DNA of 64,000 nucleotides. Source: Macrosoma leucophasiata (taxonomy: Eukaryota; Arthropoda; Insecta; Lepidoptera; Hedylidae). Below the pieces are notes generated by a model, which saw nothing but the letters and a program-made list of their open reading frames with translations, ran no database searches and was not told the origin of the DNA. The translations under genes and the position numbers were made by a program. This document shows positions 10,450-21,957 of this stretch, piece after piece. Location of the stretch: the NCBI GenBank assembly GCA_036365455.1, contig JAWQUS010000008.1, positions 23,295,501-23,359,500 on the forward strand, in the 5' to 3' direction. Numbering within the stretch: the first letter of the stretch is position 1; the number at the start of each line of letters is the position of its first letter.

Positions 10450-10605
10450 AAAGAATGAAAATAAAAAAATGACTTCGGGCAGGGATTGAACCGGCGAACT
10501 CAGGATAACGAGTCCACCAGGTAAGGTCTCAGGTTTCCTCGAAGTCTGTTCGTCGGTCGAAGTCGGTTCAGTCGAATTTTTCTTTTCATTCTAATTTTTA
10601 AAAAG
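10450..10605 (-). mobile_element. tRNA-like module flanked by inverted repeats
   Basis: Minus strand B box CGGTTCAATCCC within a roughly 75-base tRNA-like region (10471-10545), whose outer bases ACTTCG/CGAAGT can pair. Flanks AAAGAATGAAAATAAAAAAA and TTTTTCTTTTCATTCTAATT are inverted relative to each other. Compare 26093-26167 and 58041-58116. Confidence 0.45.
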
Positions 10606-10654
10606 TAATTAGGTATAAAATATGTCAAATTTTATTAGAGTTTATAATATAAAG

Positions 10655-10870
10655 GAAGGCCAAGGAAAACCAAGACTGACCTACCATGACCAAATAGGTC
10701 GAGTTCTGTCTGATGGTGCGGTCAAAAGTCTTAAGAACCAGCGTGCATGTATGAAGAGAATGATGTAGGTAGATGAGGCATGTGAGGTATGTCAGGACCG
10801 GGATATCTGGCGCTCTACACTTTCTGCCTGCCCCGTTAGGGACCTGGCGTTAAGAGACATACATTTATAC
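10655..10870 (+). pseudogene. LINE C-terminal ORF fragment
   Basis: Translates as GRPRKPRLTYHDQIGRVLSD ... RACMKRMM, stop, VDEACEVCQDRDIWRSTLSA, the same peptide as the intact ORF at 51977-52294 but with TAG replacing a Lys codon. Confidence 0.65.
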
Positions 10871-10955
10871 CTAATATATAACTATTTTCGTAGACTCGGG
10901 TTTTGAGATTAGTAGATCATGGTTGAGGGCTAGCTGGCGGTCGGCCAATACATAA

Positions 10956-11395
10956 TAGGTTGGGGAAAAAGTCTTTTCGCATTATAGTATGTATAAACTT
11001 GTAATAAAATCTCTTTGGCTGTAGTATTTGTATCTGGCTGGTTTTGGTATCATTGAAAGTTAAAATTTTAAAGAACGTAATTCCAAATTCAAATTAGGCA
11101 AATGTGTGATTTTCATTTGTTTTTCGTACTGTCAAGATGAGTGAATCTCATGTAGAAATTCGATACATTTTAAAATTTTACTACATAAAAGGTAAAAATG
11201 CAACGCAAGCCGCGAAAAAAATTTGCGATGTTTATGGACCTAGTGCAGTGTGTCTGTGAGAGTAGCACAAATTTGGTTTAAGCGTTTTCAATCCGGAAAT
11301 TTTGATGTCAAAGATGCACCTCGCTCTGGTCGCTCTATTACGGATAAAATGGATGCCATTTTAACCCATATGGATGCCATATAAACTATATTATT
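10956..11395 (+). pseudogene. mariner element, 5' part with broken transposase
   Basis: Left end TAGGTTGGGGAAAAAGTCTT; ATG at 11137 opens a frame MSESHVEIRYILKFYYIKGK with the N-terminal helix-turn-helix of mariner transposases. A 2-base (GT) gain near 11252 breaks the frame; the continuation (VAQIWFKRFQSGNFDVKDA) is clear. The element stops near 11385, so the catalytic domain and right end are absent. Confidence 0.75.
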
Positions 11396-11404
11396 AGAAG
11401 TTAA

Positions 11405-11500
11405 ACAACAGTTTGATTTCGGGCAGGAATCGAACTCAGGATAACCAGTATAGCCGATTTACTACTGAGCTACTACACATCCGAGCATTGAATATCTCTT
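11405..11500 (-). repeat. tRNA-like sequence
   Basis: Minus strand has TAGCTCAGTAGT (A box) and GAGTTCGATTCCTG (B box), ending CCCGAAATC. It is close in its 3' half to the tRNA-like module at 10471-10545. Likely a SINE head, not a working tRNA. Confidence 0.45.
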
Positions 11501-11579
11501 TCGCTTTTTGATTTAAACCGATTCTGGATCTACGGGCGACATCCATTGATAACCTAATGAATAGCTTAATAAATGATAT

Positions 11580-11866
11580 TGGTGGTAGAGCTCCAGTGAC
11601 GGAGCTCGCGGGCGTAGGCACCACCGCATTACCTAATATATCTACTTGCCGCTAAATAGTAGTGTTCAGCACTATCGTGTTCCGGTGAGGTGTTAATGGA
11701 CGGCCCTGTAATTTCCAGCACAAAGGCATAACACCCTAGGCCTCAGGAGTGGTAACGCATCTGCATTTTGACCGTGCTCTTTGTGTAGGTGTCTATAGGC
11801 CGTAGTCATCACTTAACATCAATGTGAACTGCATGCTTGTTTGCCACTACCACTACATAAAAAAAA
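11580..11866 (+). mobile_element. Retroposon family B, full-length copy
   Basis: GGTGGTAGAGCTCCAGTGAC to CACTACCACTACATAAAAAA; one of the best-preserved copies. Confidence 0.7.
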
Positions 11867-11986
11867 GCCATAAGTACAACTGATATGATACATGACTTTG
11901 CAGTTTATACAATATCGTTAAAATGTCGCTGTAGCCTTAAAAATTGTCAAATTTTAATTTTTTGAACTTTAGAAATTATCTATTTT

Positions 11987-12112
11987 TTTATGATTGGTTG
12001 ACAGAGAAGCATACGGGCCGGGCCACCTGATGGATAGTGGCCACCGTCGCCTGAACATTTGCAACACCAGGTGAGTTGCCAACGCGCTGCCAGCCCTGAA
12101 GGACTCTTTACT
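11987..12112. mobile_element. LINE tail fragment of common lepidopteran type
   Basis: CGGGCCGGGCCACCTGATGG and CATTTGCAACACCAGGTGAG resemble 3' tails of CR1-like LINEs in moths. Short, no ORF. Confidence 0.4.
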
Positions 12113-12475
12113 ATACCTATAATAGTCGTATTAACAAAAAAAAACTTATTAAAAATATATATTTCTAAATAAAATGTACAACACTCCAAATTAGTACTAT
12201 GGCCTCGTTTTCTTCTAATAAATAACAAAACTAAACTTCAAATAATGAGAGACCTTGCGCACATAAAAACTTTGCGTTAATAAGAAACCGCGGGCCTCAC
12301 TAAATAATGCGGTTTTCTTCCTGCGATAGATCGGAAGCGAGCGTGTGGGTAAAGAACAACCAACCTACATAGAAACGCAGCCGGATTTATTCTTTTAATT
12401 TTCATTCATTCTAGGCCAACGGTGTAGTTTGTGAAGTTTGGGGTGTGTAGAATTAGAAATATGGCTCTATATTCC

Positions 12476-12925
12476 TTCATCATCATCATCATCATATCAG
12501 CCATAGGACGTCCACTGCTAAACATAGGCCGCCCCCAATGAGCTCCATGCCGACCGATCGGAAGCGACGTGCATCCGGCGGGTAACCGCAGCCTTGACTA
12601 GGTCGTCAGTCCATCTTGCAGGTGGACGTCCTACGCTGCTTTTGCCGATACGTGGTCTCCACTCGAGGACCTTTCTGACCCAGCGGCTATCGGTTCTCCG
12701 AGCTATATGCCCCGGCCATTGCCACTTCAGCTTGGAAATCTGCTTAGCTATGTCAGCGACTTTCGTTCGCCTACGGATCTCCTCATTTCTGATTCGATCC
12801 AGTAGGGAAACGCCGAGCATAGCCCTTTCCATTGACTGCTGAGTGACTTGGAGCTTTCGTACGAGACCCATAGTGAGAGACCACGTCTCGCCACCGTAAG
12901 TCATCACCGGTAATATTAATATTCC
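12476..12925 (-). pseudogene. RTE-type LINE, C-terminal ORF and (ATG)n tail
   Basis: An ORF of 129 codons (12907-12518) encodes GETWSLTMGLVRKLQVTQ, RAMLGVSLLDRIRNEEIRRR, GHIARRTDSRWVRKVLEWRP and GRPPARWTDDLV, the C-terminal region of RTE/BovB-like reverse transcriptase proteins well known in moths. After the stop, CCTATGGCTGATATGATGAT continues as a trinucleotide tail (12476-12497), the normal 3' end of this clade. The 5' part, with endonuclease and catalytic RT, is missing. Confidence 0.8.
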
Positions 12926-12997
12926 TTACAACCTTCTTATTCTGAAAGCATTTCAAGTGGTTCCTAAAACTGTTTTTACCCCTATATTCAAACTTCG

Positions 12998-13165
12998 CGA
13001 AGTCCCTTACGGAGTAGGCAGAGAGCGTGAGAGCCCAGTCCTGAAACACCTTTCGTGCTTATTCTATAGTCATCGTTGTCTTGATAGGTACACGCACGCA
13101 GATTTCTAAAACTCATGACCTCACCCTCAGACAGTACTCTGAGGATGGGGTCCAGTAATTTTCAC
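12998..13165 (-). pseudogene. LINE C-terminal fragment (same family as 51977)
   Basis: CGCGAAGTCCCTTACGGAGT, AGGCAGAGAG and CCTCACCCTCAGACAGTACT match the 51.97 kb copy with many differences. Confidence 0.5.
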
Positions 13166-13314
13166 TTCTGTGTGAGGTCTAATATAATAAAAACATACTC
13201 AAAATCTGTAAATTGTAATAAATTCGTATGTAATGGTCACCTTACCAAATCTTGCATTTCTCGTGGAAAATTATGATAATTACATTTTTTTTTTCAGTAG
13301 TTTTTTTATACGCT

Positions 13315-13445
13315 TACACTCACAGCCCCACAGTAGGTGGTACCTTTAAACCTGTGTCGTGGGTGCCGTTGTATACAAACAACACAAACACAAACACTCG
13401 GACCCGAAACAAATATCTGTAGGCCAAACGAATATTTGTGCCGGT
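13315..13445 (-). mobile_element. tRNA-derived SINE body fragment
   Basis: Reversed copy of the body seen after the tRNA head at 35650: GTGTCGTGGGTGCCGTTGTA and CCCGAAACAAATATCTGTAG. Confidence 0.5.
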
Positions 13446-13524
13446 ACGTGGTTCATTTTTATTTATTAACTGACTGACATTACAACTCGACCACCAGTAG
13501 ACCTATTCACGGAGCACTCGCTGC

Positions 13525-13541
13525 TTCCCCCCCCCCCCCCC
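13525..13541. repeat. Poly-C tract
   Basis: An uninterrupted C run of at least 13 bases in otherwise AT-rich DNA; length may be a sequencing artefact. Confidence 0.7.
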
Positions 13542-14999
13542 TCTTACGCCCATGAGCGCTCCACATTAAGTGCCACTATTCTAGACTCGTTATAAAGGGA
13601 AATCAAGAGTCCGAGGATCTCGATCGGCCTCCGAATGATAATCGATTTGCGGCTACGAAAGTGTTGCAGATTGATGCCTCTGTAGATCGATTTGGTTACT
13701 TTCACTGTAAAACCACGTAGGGATGGACAAACGAAACAGAAACATTGGTAATAGTATCGATATTTTTATTCAGTTTATTCAGTTTATTCATTTATTTCAT
13801 ATAATTAGGCTCCTGGAGGGCACTTTTACATCGTGATTTTTTTTTAAACTAACCTAGAGTTTAAATGGTACTTATTAATGTATTAAGAGAAAATAAACTA
13901 ATTCAAGTTCAAAAAAATGTTTTAGTGTTTTGAGCGGGTCTTGGACCTGTGACCTCTGATTAAGTAGCCCTAGTGGGTTTTTTTGTGTTTAAATAAATAT
14001 ACTTATATAATAATAATATATTGACTAGCATGTATGACGCCTAAAAATAAAAAAGTACAACGAATTTTATAATACATTTATAATACAAATTGTATGAAAA
14101 AATTTAATGTATAATTTGTATTTTATAAATTATAGGCCATACAAAAGTTACCGTTGTTGCGTAGTTCGCAATACTATAAAAAATCGTATGCAGATAGACC
14201 AAGAGACTAGACATTTTTTTATTGTTTAAACGTCTGATTGGATTGGATCTCCCACTCTTTCGTGTTTTTGTCGGTTAAAAAAACGGAGAATCGTTTCGCA
14301 AGATAATAAATTGAAAAGTAACAGCTGATTTATTTACGATCACTCTTTAAATTTCAAAAACGTAACATTGTCTAAACTGCAAAAAATATCGACCTTTTTG
14401 CTGTCGATGTTTTTAAATAAAGCTCGCGTCGGCCATCGTCCGCCGACGGCCTGGGTCATTTGACGCGTGCTCACTAGGGGTCGCAGTACCGAACCATTTC
14501 AGCAAAACCGGTATTTTCGGTACTGAATAAAGACGAATCTCGGTATATCGATATTTAAGAGACTTATCCCGAAAATATCGATACTGATATAATATCTAGT
14601 CTAAGCTGGGAGAGATGTAGAGTTCTACGATGAATTTATGTAGGTAAATTTTGGCTTTGTAAATTTAATGTATCTACCAAGATTTTTATTAGATAGCCGG
14701 TAAATTTTGTGTATGCTGTTTTAATTAGGTATCTTATGTAATTATAAATTGTATCCTTTATGAGTAGAATTTTTCTTTTATTAGGTACAAAATTTAAATA
14801 CTTATAGACTATATTCGTCTATTCAAAAATTTGAAGTTTAGGGTGTATCTTATTTATTTTTGATTCTATTAAGTAAATTAGAACTTTAAGCTTTAAATTG
14901 GAACACTAATTTAAAGCTTTACAACTCTTTATAGTCGTCATTTTGTTTTGTAATCAAATTTTCCAGCTATTGGTGTATAACTATTTTCTGAAGATTCAT
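13542..14999. other. Unassigned AT-rich DNA
   Basis: A (TTTATTCAG)-like short repeat at 13766-13792 and AT-rich inverted stretches at 14060-14135 were seen; nothing else recognisable. Confidence 0.45.
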
Positions 15000-15510
15000 T
15001 TTTTTATGTAATGGAAGTGGCAAACAGGCATGCAGTTCACATTGATGTTAAGTGATGACTGCAGCCTATAGACATGCACACTGCACACAAAGACCAAGGT
15101 CAAAATGGGAGTTTTGGCGGGAAGCTTGAAAGATGCGTGTGGTGCTCTTATTTTATTTCATTTTCTCAGTGTATTTTTGAGTTATATAAATAAAGTTGGT
15201 GGCATTTTGTTTGATATAGGCTTATTACAGTGCTCGTGTATAGTGAAATATAATAACAGTGCGAAAACACGTTCTTTCGGGTTGCCTCCAAAACTTCATT
15301 GTAAATGTTCTGGTAAAGTAGCCATCGCTGTACTCGAATTACTGTGACTCTGACTGACGGACAGATAAATTGACTGACTGACTCTGACTTTTACGTTGCT
15401 TATTACGAATACGAAATATCGTTTTACTTCACACTGGCAATATGCAAAACAAGCGATGCCATTAAATTAAAAAAAAAAGTCAAAATGCAGATGCGCTACC
15501 ACTCCTGAGG
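15000..15510 (-). mobile_element. Retroposon family B copy split by a poly-A element
   Basis: Parts 15000-15107 and 15479-15510 rejoin into the normal B sequence at AAGGTCAAAATGCAGATGCG. The 5' end of B is missing. Confidence 0.7.
15108..15478 (+). mobile_element. 371-bp poly-A retroposon with 9-bp target duplication
   Basis: Starts GGAGTTTTGGCGGGAAGC, ends ATTAAATTAAAAAAAAA, flanked by GTCAAAATG on both sides (15099-15107 and 15479-15487). That is a hallmark of LINE-driven insertion. A related sequence lies at 28480-28710 (GAGAGTTTTGGCGGGAACGC ... TGCCTCCAAAACTTCGTAAA). An 80-codon frame inside looks fortuitous. Confidence 0.8.
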
Positions 15511-16780
15511 CCCTAAACGAAGAGCCGTAAACTACAAATGAAATAAGGAGAATTTTAAGCTTGAACAACCTGTTTGAATCTAAAACAAATCTTTGCAAAC
15601 TAGTCCTCAGTTGAGATCGAGAAAATTACGTTAGTTTTTATTATAGACAGTATACCTATACTGTTGAGGAATAAATTGGAGCAGTTTAGTAGGTATTGTA
15701 ACAATTGAATCAGTTCCTCATCTTGTCAAAACAGCTTGTTTGAATGGTTTTGACGCAGAACGTCACTTTCGCAAAACGTCATCTCGAAAAAGGTAAAAAA
15801 ATACGCTATTGAAAGAAATCGTAAAAATGTTGCCATGAATCTGTCGAAATTTTGCAGCGATATCGTAACAGAACGATGGTTTTCATAGAAGGTTTTGATG
15901 GTTAAAATACAATTTGTTGTTCAAGAGTGAAAATGCTCCATAATTAATTTGCAGTGTCCTCACAAAATATCGGCTATCCTTTATATTGGTTGTTATAATG
16001 CATTTCTTTTCTTTTAAACAATTCCATTATTAATTTTAACTTCATTATTATATAAACACAATCATGCAATGTTTATAAACTGTGTAGGTGTTTGATAAAC
16101 ACATGCAGTGCGTTAGCGAATCAAAGCATTCGTCACAATTGTAATAATAGGTAATGTTTTGAATTATAAGTGAGCATAATAGAAATGATGTTGTTATCTC
16201 TAAATTACTCAAGTAAAATCACCTTTTGAATACACTGCCTTAAAATTAATAAAAAGATGTAGTGTACATGCATAAAAAAAGACCACATCGCCGTCGTTGT
16301 GCGGCAATGTACCCAGAAGGCTGGCAGCTTTGCCACCTTGAATGGCAATGCTTATTCTCTTGCCAAAATATTGGCCAGACCTCTGGTCCGTATCGCCTTA
16401 TAAATTCTTACAAATAGATTCCTATTCATTTCATAAATTATATTTTATTCATTGACATTCTCTAATAGGCATGATAGTTTATTTTAATCGATATTTTTTA
16501 TTTGAATATGGAAGATAATAAAGTTTTATCGGTTATCATTATCATCGTTGAAACTATAATTCTCACGTAAAAATCCGTATTTCTTTGATTAAACGGGTAA
16601 AGACGGGTGGAGCGAATTAAAATATATAGGTAATAACGTTTTCGTAGGTTTTCGCGAGCTTCATACATTGTAGAAATTAAACTTGCGGATTTTCTCGCGT
16701 ATACAACACTCCCAAACTTCTTCATACACCCGACGTTTCGGTCGCTTTCCAGCTACCGGTACAAAATATATAGGTAACTA
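15511..16780. other. Unassigned AT-rich DNA
   Basis: A possible old repeat piece at 16290-16400 (CATCGCCGTCGTTGTGCGGC ... TTGGCCAGACC) and CGACGTTTCGGTCGCTTTCC at 16731 were noticed; no gene. Confidence 0.4.
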
Positions 16781-16794
16781 CATAATAAATATAT

Positions 16795-16865
16795 AAGTAA
16801 AAGGGTAAATGAGACATTGACTACTTACCTTAGTATATCAGTAGAATGTCTCATTTCCCCTTAGG
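16795..16865. repeat. Short inverted-repeat element
   Basis: GGGTAAATGAGACATT ... AATGTCTCATTTCCCC are near-complementary arms. Shares sequence with 8145-8235. Confidence 0.5.
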
Positions 16866-17667
16866 TTATAGGTAATATACTAATGTAGGTATATAAGCAG
16901 ATTTAAGTAGGTATTATAGGAGACATTTACCTAAAGCGTTTTTTTTATAATTTAACTCTAAATGGGCTGATATTATTATAGGTGATGAAAATGTATGTAG
17001 GTATTCCTAATTCCAAGTGGACGAAATCGCGGGCAACTAATAGTTAGTAGGTAAACTTATTTGAAAACGGCAACAACAATTCAATTTCTTTATGAATGTT
17101 TACGAGTTCTCTGGAATCTTGCATCTCTATATAAGAAACCATTTCTCATGCGAAATATTCTTTCACATGCATATTCATATGAATTAACAAGGCGAAATGT
17201 ATTTGAAAGTCGAAAAAGTGTTTATTTTTATCGGCAAACACTTTTTATCTCTTGCAAACGGCTTTCCTCCATGCAATCGATTACAAAATCGATTTAAGTG
17301 TCTCGAAACATCACGTTGGTTGATAACTAGCATTCGATAGCTGTCAATAAAATTTAAATGAGGACCTTGATTTAATAAATTCGAATGATCAACATTTCCG
17401 ATCCGCGACGGTCATATTATTTTTAGCGGTTTGATGGTCAAACATCGATTACTGTTATGAATTACATTCGTTTTAATCGAGTGCATTGTAATGGCATAAT
17501 CTGTGCTTGATATCAATACAGATATTATAATTTATGTTAATTTAAACGCTCCGAATCTTATCACTGAGCAGTTAGTAAGTAGTATTAGAAAGGTTTTTAT
17601 ATTGTTTGTTTTGTAGTAGGTTTGGTGAAATTAGGTTTAATATTTTTATTAGATTAATATTATAATA
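16866..17667. other. Unassigned AT-rich DNA
   Basis: The 78-codon frame at 17061-17297 has no splice support or recognisable motif. Confidence 0.4.
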
Positions 17668-18727
17668 CTAGCAGCTGCCCGCAACGTCGTCTGCGTGAAG
17701 GCTCTACAGCACCAAACATACCTAAGATGCCAGTGTCGCTTAAGCATTATAAGCAAACAACTTTTAAAATAGTATTAAATTAAAAGTATAAGTATTTTTG
17801 CAAGTGAAGCGAAGGGAGAAGTGAAGGGAGTCATATGGGAATCCTGCTGAGTTCAGTAGTATTATTACATTTATTCTTTGGTTCAGTCATAAGATGTGAC
17901 TGAGGGAAATAGACAAAATAATGCAGGAATATATTCCCGGACACAAAAGAGTAAAATTACGTTCAAAGGTATCAAACCTTACAACACTTTCCTATAAACT
18001 ACGTTGGTAGTTATTCTGCCAGGAGCCAAAATGTAAAAAGAGACAGGACTGGTAACGCGGTAGCAAACGACGTACAGTTGCCCGTGTGAGAAGCAACTTG
18101 TCCTGAGGTTAACACCCGCTGACCTCAGTGTTTGCTCCTGGGACTTATTGATGGTCATCGCGAAGCAAACATTCAACTGTACGCGCTTGAACTGGAATGT
18201 GTAGTTATGAGGTATGAGGGGAATGCGTGGTATAAATACTGCCTCGCCAATGCCAGGTCCCGTTATACAACTTCAGAGGAGATAAGTTCCGAAGAAGCAT
18301 AATCGGGACACCTACCTTCAGCTTGATGGTATGCGATGGAAGTTAGCAAGAAGCTTACTGACAGGAAGTTCAGAAATGCCATGGGATAATGTTTGGCGTC
18401 ATCTTGCTCGACGACAGTATTTATGGAGGTATAGACCACTTCATTGCCTATTAATTTTGCAGCCTGATCATTTTTGGCCGTCAAAATGACCCGCTTACAC
18501 ACCCAAAACGTCGTTTTCTGCTGGTGTGGTATACGACTAATGTCCCACCTATCCACCTCTTTCTTCTGGTAGAGTGCTTCCGCGAAGACTTAGAAAGACA
18601 TCGGAAAATTCTTGAGCACATGCAGCGTAAGTACGAACTCGTTAACATCGTTTCAACAAAGCATTCATCTCGTCAGCCCTCGATCTTCGCGTCAAAACGG
18701 GAAGCGTTTGCCGGAAATCGTCAGTGA
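17668..18727 (-). pseudogene. Decayed Helitron with PIF1-type helicase C-terminus
   Basis: Minus strand, from the right: LLTDDFRQTLPV (about 18725-18690), then VILTAKNDQAAKLIGNEVVY and TVVEQDDAKHYPMAFLNFLS, then FKRVQLNVCFAMTINKSQEQ and CFSHGQLYVVCYRVTSPVSF, stop at 17979. These are the late motifs of the Helitron Rep/helicase protein (superfamily 1, PIF1-like; it unwinds DNA during rolling-circle transposition). Frames shift between pieces and a block is missing after FLNFLS. The usual G in KSQGQT is E, and the usual S in CSRV is Y. The Helitron 3' end CAGCTGCTAG before T lies at 17668. The Rep domain is absent. Confidence 0.8.
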
Positions 18728-20280
18728 ACAGTAATGTGACACAATTGAATTTTAATTGTCATATTTATCTCGTGTCTGGAGAGATTAAGTGATGATGATG
18801 ATGACCAGCGAATCCCCGCAACTTTGTTGATATAGACTAGGTAGACCGGGGCTGGGATCGAATGACTCGGATGAGTAAAAACCGACAAAAGTACCTACTA
18901 TTTTGTCGGTTTTATCTCACATAATTCCCTCCACGTTCATGTTCCAGTATTGTCGCTTATTTACTTAATTATGCTATGCAAAAGTTATATTTTATCTAAG
19001 TCTGAGGTGGCTCCACGAATTTGAGCTGTCATTGAAAGTTGACAGTTGACAAACAACGCACTGAGCAATGGCATTTACTTATAAGTTCTGTACAATTTGT
19101 TGTTTGATATATGACGATACGGTCATTATCTGTCAAGTGGTGGTGCCAATTTTCATGACTGATTCGCAATTACTTATTCGTTGTTATTAATATAATTACC
19201 AAGACAAAAATGCACATAGCCTACAGAGTAAAGGTCCACAAGACGACAGGCGAAATTAGTTTCGTATTTTGGCTCCAATATCGTTCAGAATGTATAATTA
19301 TCACGTATTACGAGCGCTTTAAACCATGCCTTGTTAATTGCTAGTTGCTTGATTCAATTATTGCTTCATTTCAGTCAGTCGTATAGGTAGTACCTACTTT
19401 AGTCTTATTGTTTGTGTCTGTGTCAGCAGTATATATGTCTGAGCACATACCTAATTAAGAAGTTTAAAGTTTTACTACTGTCAAAGTAAGCAAGGTGCAG
19501 CTTGAATTTACTGACAATTTTTTGAACCTCTGCTTGACTAGATCAAGGCAGCTAGGTCAACTTATTTGGTCTAAAACTACTTTTGTGTTTACTCCATTTA
19601 TTTTAGTAAAGAAATATCACTTTTATTTATATTACAGATACATATTTTTTTCTTCCAATAGATCTGTTAAGTAGCGGCCATGTCACTAAACTAAATGACA
19701 ATTAATTTAAATAAATGATCTAAGCACAGTCTAAAGAAAACGAACGTGTTAATTACCTATAGGTATGTAATTTTAAGAAATAGCTGAAATACAAATGAAA
19801 CTTATTCAATAATGTAATTTTATAATATTGAGGCTAATTAATAATATATGAATTACAATAAAATAAAAAAAATAATGTAAGTGAGTACGTAATTCAAACT
19901 TTGAAGATACAACGTATCACAAAATCGATTAGACTATCAGCAAATACAACATGGTTCCGTATGAACATAGAAATTAACGGTTAATTAGTGTTGGCTCGTC
20001 ATGCATTGTTCGATAATCTTTTTACAACAATGTATCGCAATCGAGGAAGCCGAACTCATCAACAGCTCTTGGCTTCCTCTCGGCCTTGAATAGGGTTGTC
20101 AAGTGACAGAATAAATAAATAATAACTTTATTTAACAAAAACTTACAGATTACTAATATACACACAAGTACAACAGTAAATTACCTACAGTAAATTCTTA
20201 CTGAAACAAAACAAAATAATTTATTTAGAAACTAATCTATACTATCTATATACTGCTTTCTTCGATAAGTGTCCGAGAGG
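18728..20280. other. Unassigned AT-rich DNA
   Basis: Only a short (GAT)n run at 18790-18802 stands out; the 5' boundary of the Helitron was not found. Confidence 0.4.
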
Positions 20281-20295
20281 CATTTGCACGGCTAA

Positions 20296-20512
20296 TCTAT
20301 ACTAATATTATAAAGCTGAAGAGTTTGTTTGTTTGTTTGTAAGTTTGTTTGTTTGAACGCGCTAATCTCAGGAAGTACTGGTCCGATTTGAAAAATTCTT
20401 TCAGTGTTAGATAGCTCATTTATCGACGAAGGCTTTAGGCTAACACCACGCTAAGATCAATAGGAGAGGGTAGGTAACATTACACCTGCGCGAAACCGGG
20501 GCGGGCCGCTAG
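20296..20512 (+). mobile_element. Non-autonomous Helitron, first of a tandem pair
   Basis: TCTATACTAATATTATAAAG start, GCGGGCCGCTAG end. Confidence 0.75.
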
Positions 20513-20723
20513 TCTATTATAAAGCCGAAGAGTTTGTTTTTTTGTTTGTTTGTTTAAACGCGCTAATCTCAGAAACTACTGGTCCGATTCTAAATTTATT
20601 TCAGTGTTACATAGCCCATTAATCGAGGAAGGGTTATTTTTCTTTAGGCTATAACATCACGCTAAAACGAAAAGGAGAGGGTAGGTAACATTGCACCCGC
20701 GAGAAGCCGGGGCGGGCTGCTAG
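20513..20723 (+). mobile_element. Non-autonomous Helitron, second of a tandem pair
   Basis: Its initial TC begins at the T immediately after the CTAG of the first copy; it ends GCGGGCTGCTAG before T. The two copies differ noticeably, so this is not a fresh duplication. Confidence 0.75.
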
Positions 20724-20827
20724 TAAAAAATATAATCTAACGAAAATAAATTATAAATAGGAGAGGTCCAAATGTAGGGAGCAGGTATTGGTTTATATTA
20801 AGGATCGTTAAGATGAAGAATAAAGTA

Positions 20828-21036
20828 CAGTACTCATCAAGAAATAATGCACGTCGAGCCTATGAAAGTGACAATCGGCTAGTTTCGGCTTCATAGAGCG
20901 TTTATCTCTGCTGCACACTGCCTACGTAAGCATCCGTAGTCCGGTATTGGTCAAAACTTGATCAAAAAGGTCGACAAACGTCAAATAGGTAAGGTGCGAA
21001 AGAGATAACGCTCCACAGATCCGAAATAAGCCGATA
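20828..21036. mobile_element. MITE family C, copy 3, truncated
   Basis: TA then CAGTACTCATCAAGAAATAA; runs through TAACGCTCCACAGATCCGAA and breaks near 21036, losing the second terminal repeat. Confidence 0.65.
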
Positions 21037-21111
21037 ACAAGTGCCCGGTCGTGAATGATGTTAATATTGGCAGTGGCATAGCTAACATGGGTGGCACCCG
21101 GGGCGGATGAG

Positions 21112-21745
21112 CAAAAAAAACAGGACAAGTGCGAGTACGACTCGCGTGGTGAGGGTTCCGTAATTTAAATAAATATTTTCGAAAATATTACAGATTTAAA
21201 ATGCAGGGACATAGCGGTTACGGTGGTACCGGCAGGGGGGGTTATATTATTAAGAATTTTTGATTTAATTTGAATACTCAAACTTCTTATAGGTTTTCCA
21301 GTAATCTATAGGCAAAGAACTATTTTCCACATTTTATTTCAAAATTTTAAGTTCAGTAGCTTCGGAGATAGGGGGCGGGGGAATGGTCAATTTTCGTCGT
21401 TTTTCTTAAATAACTTCAAATTTGTTTATGCAAAAATTATAAAAAAAATATATCTGAGATGCTGACAACAACTTCTTTCATTTGATATGATATGATATCA
21501 CACGACACCGTTTACGATTTTTTTTTTTTCTGATTTACCCCCCTGTTTAAAATTTATTATTTTACTTGACATGTTCATCTTTGGGTCACCAATTTACATA
21601 TATTCATCAAATTTCAACTCAATCGGTCAAGTAGTTTCGAAGCAAATTGGCTGTGACAGACGGATAGACAGACAGACAGACAGACAGACGCACGAATGAT
21701 CCTATAAGGGTTCCTTTTTTCCTTTTAAGGTACGGAACCCTAAAA
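21112..21745 (+). mobile_element. Repeat family D, near-complete copy
   Basis: Left phrase CAAGTGCGAGTACGACTCGC, right end GGTACGGAACCCTAAAAA; includes the (GACA)n tract at 21668-21690. Copies or fragments: 27608, 30756-31165, 32803, 33058, 34969, 42140-42470. Common in moth genomes; class unclear. Confidence 0.55.
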
Positions 21746-21752
21746 AGGAGGA

Positions 21753-21957
21753 GTATTTCCTCCGACAAGGTTTAACGACTGCTATCTATTGATAGCAACC
21801 GGGACCGACGGCTTAACTTGCCCTCCAAAGCACGGAAACGCGCATTTAAATTTTCCACTAGCGGTCACCCAACTCACACCTGACCGCGCCCGTAATGCTT
21901 AACCGAGTAGATCGCTTACGATCTACACCAGCCGCGGGGCCATGCGCACTTCCATCT
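21753..21957 (+). mobile_element. LINE family E 3' end, copy
   Basis: CCGACAAGGTTTAACGACTG to ATCTACACCAGCCGCGGGGC, directly after the family D copy. Confidence 0.6.

Noticed and set aside
15105..15347. 80-codon frame as a small gene
   Set aside because: It starts in the family B target duplication and runs into the 371-bp retroposon insert, so its ATG belongs to another element.
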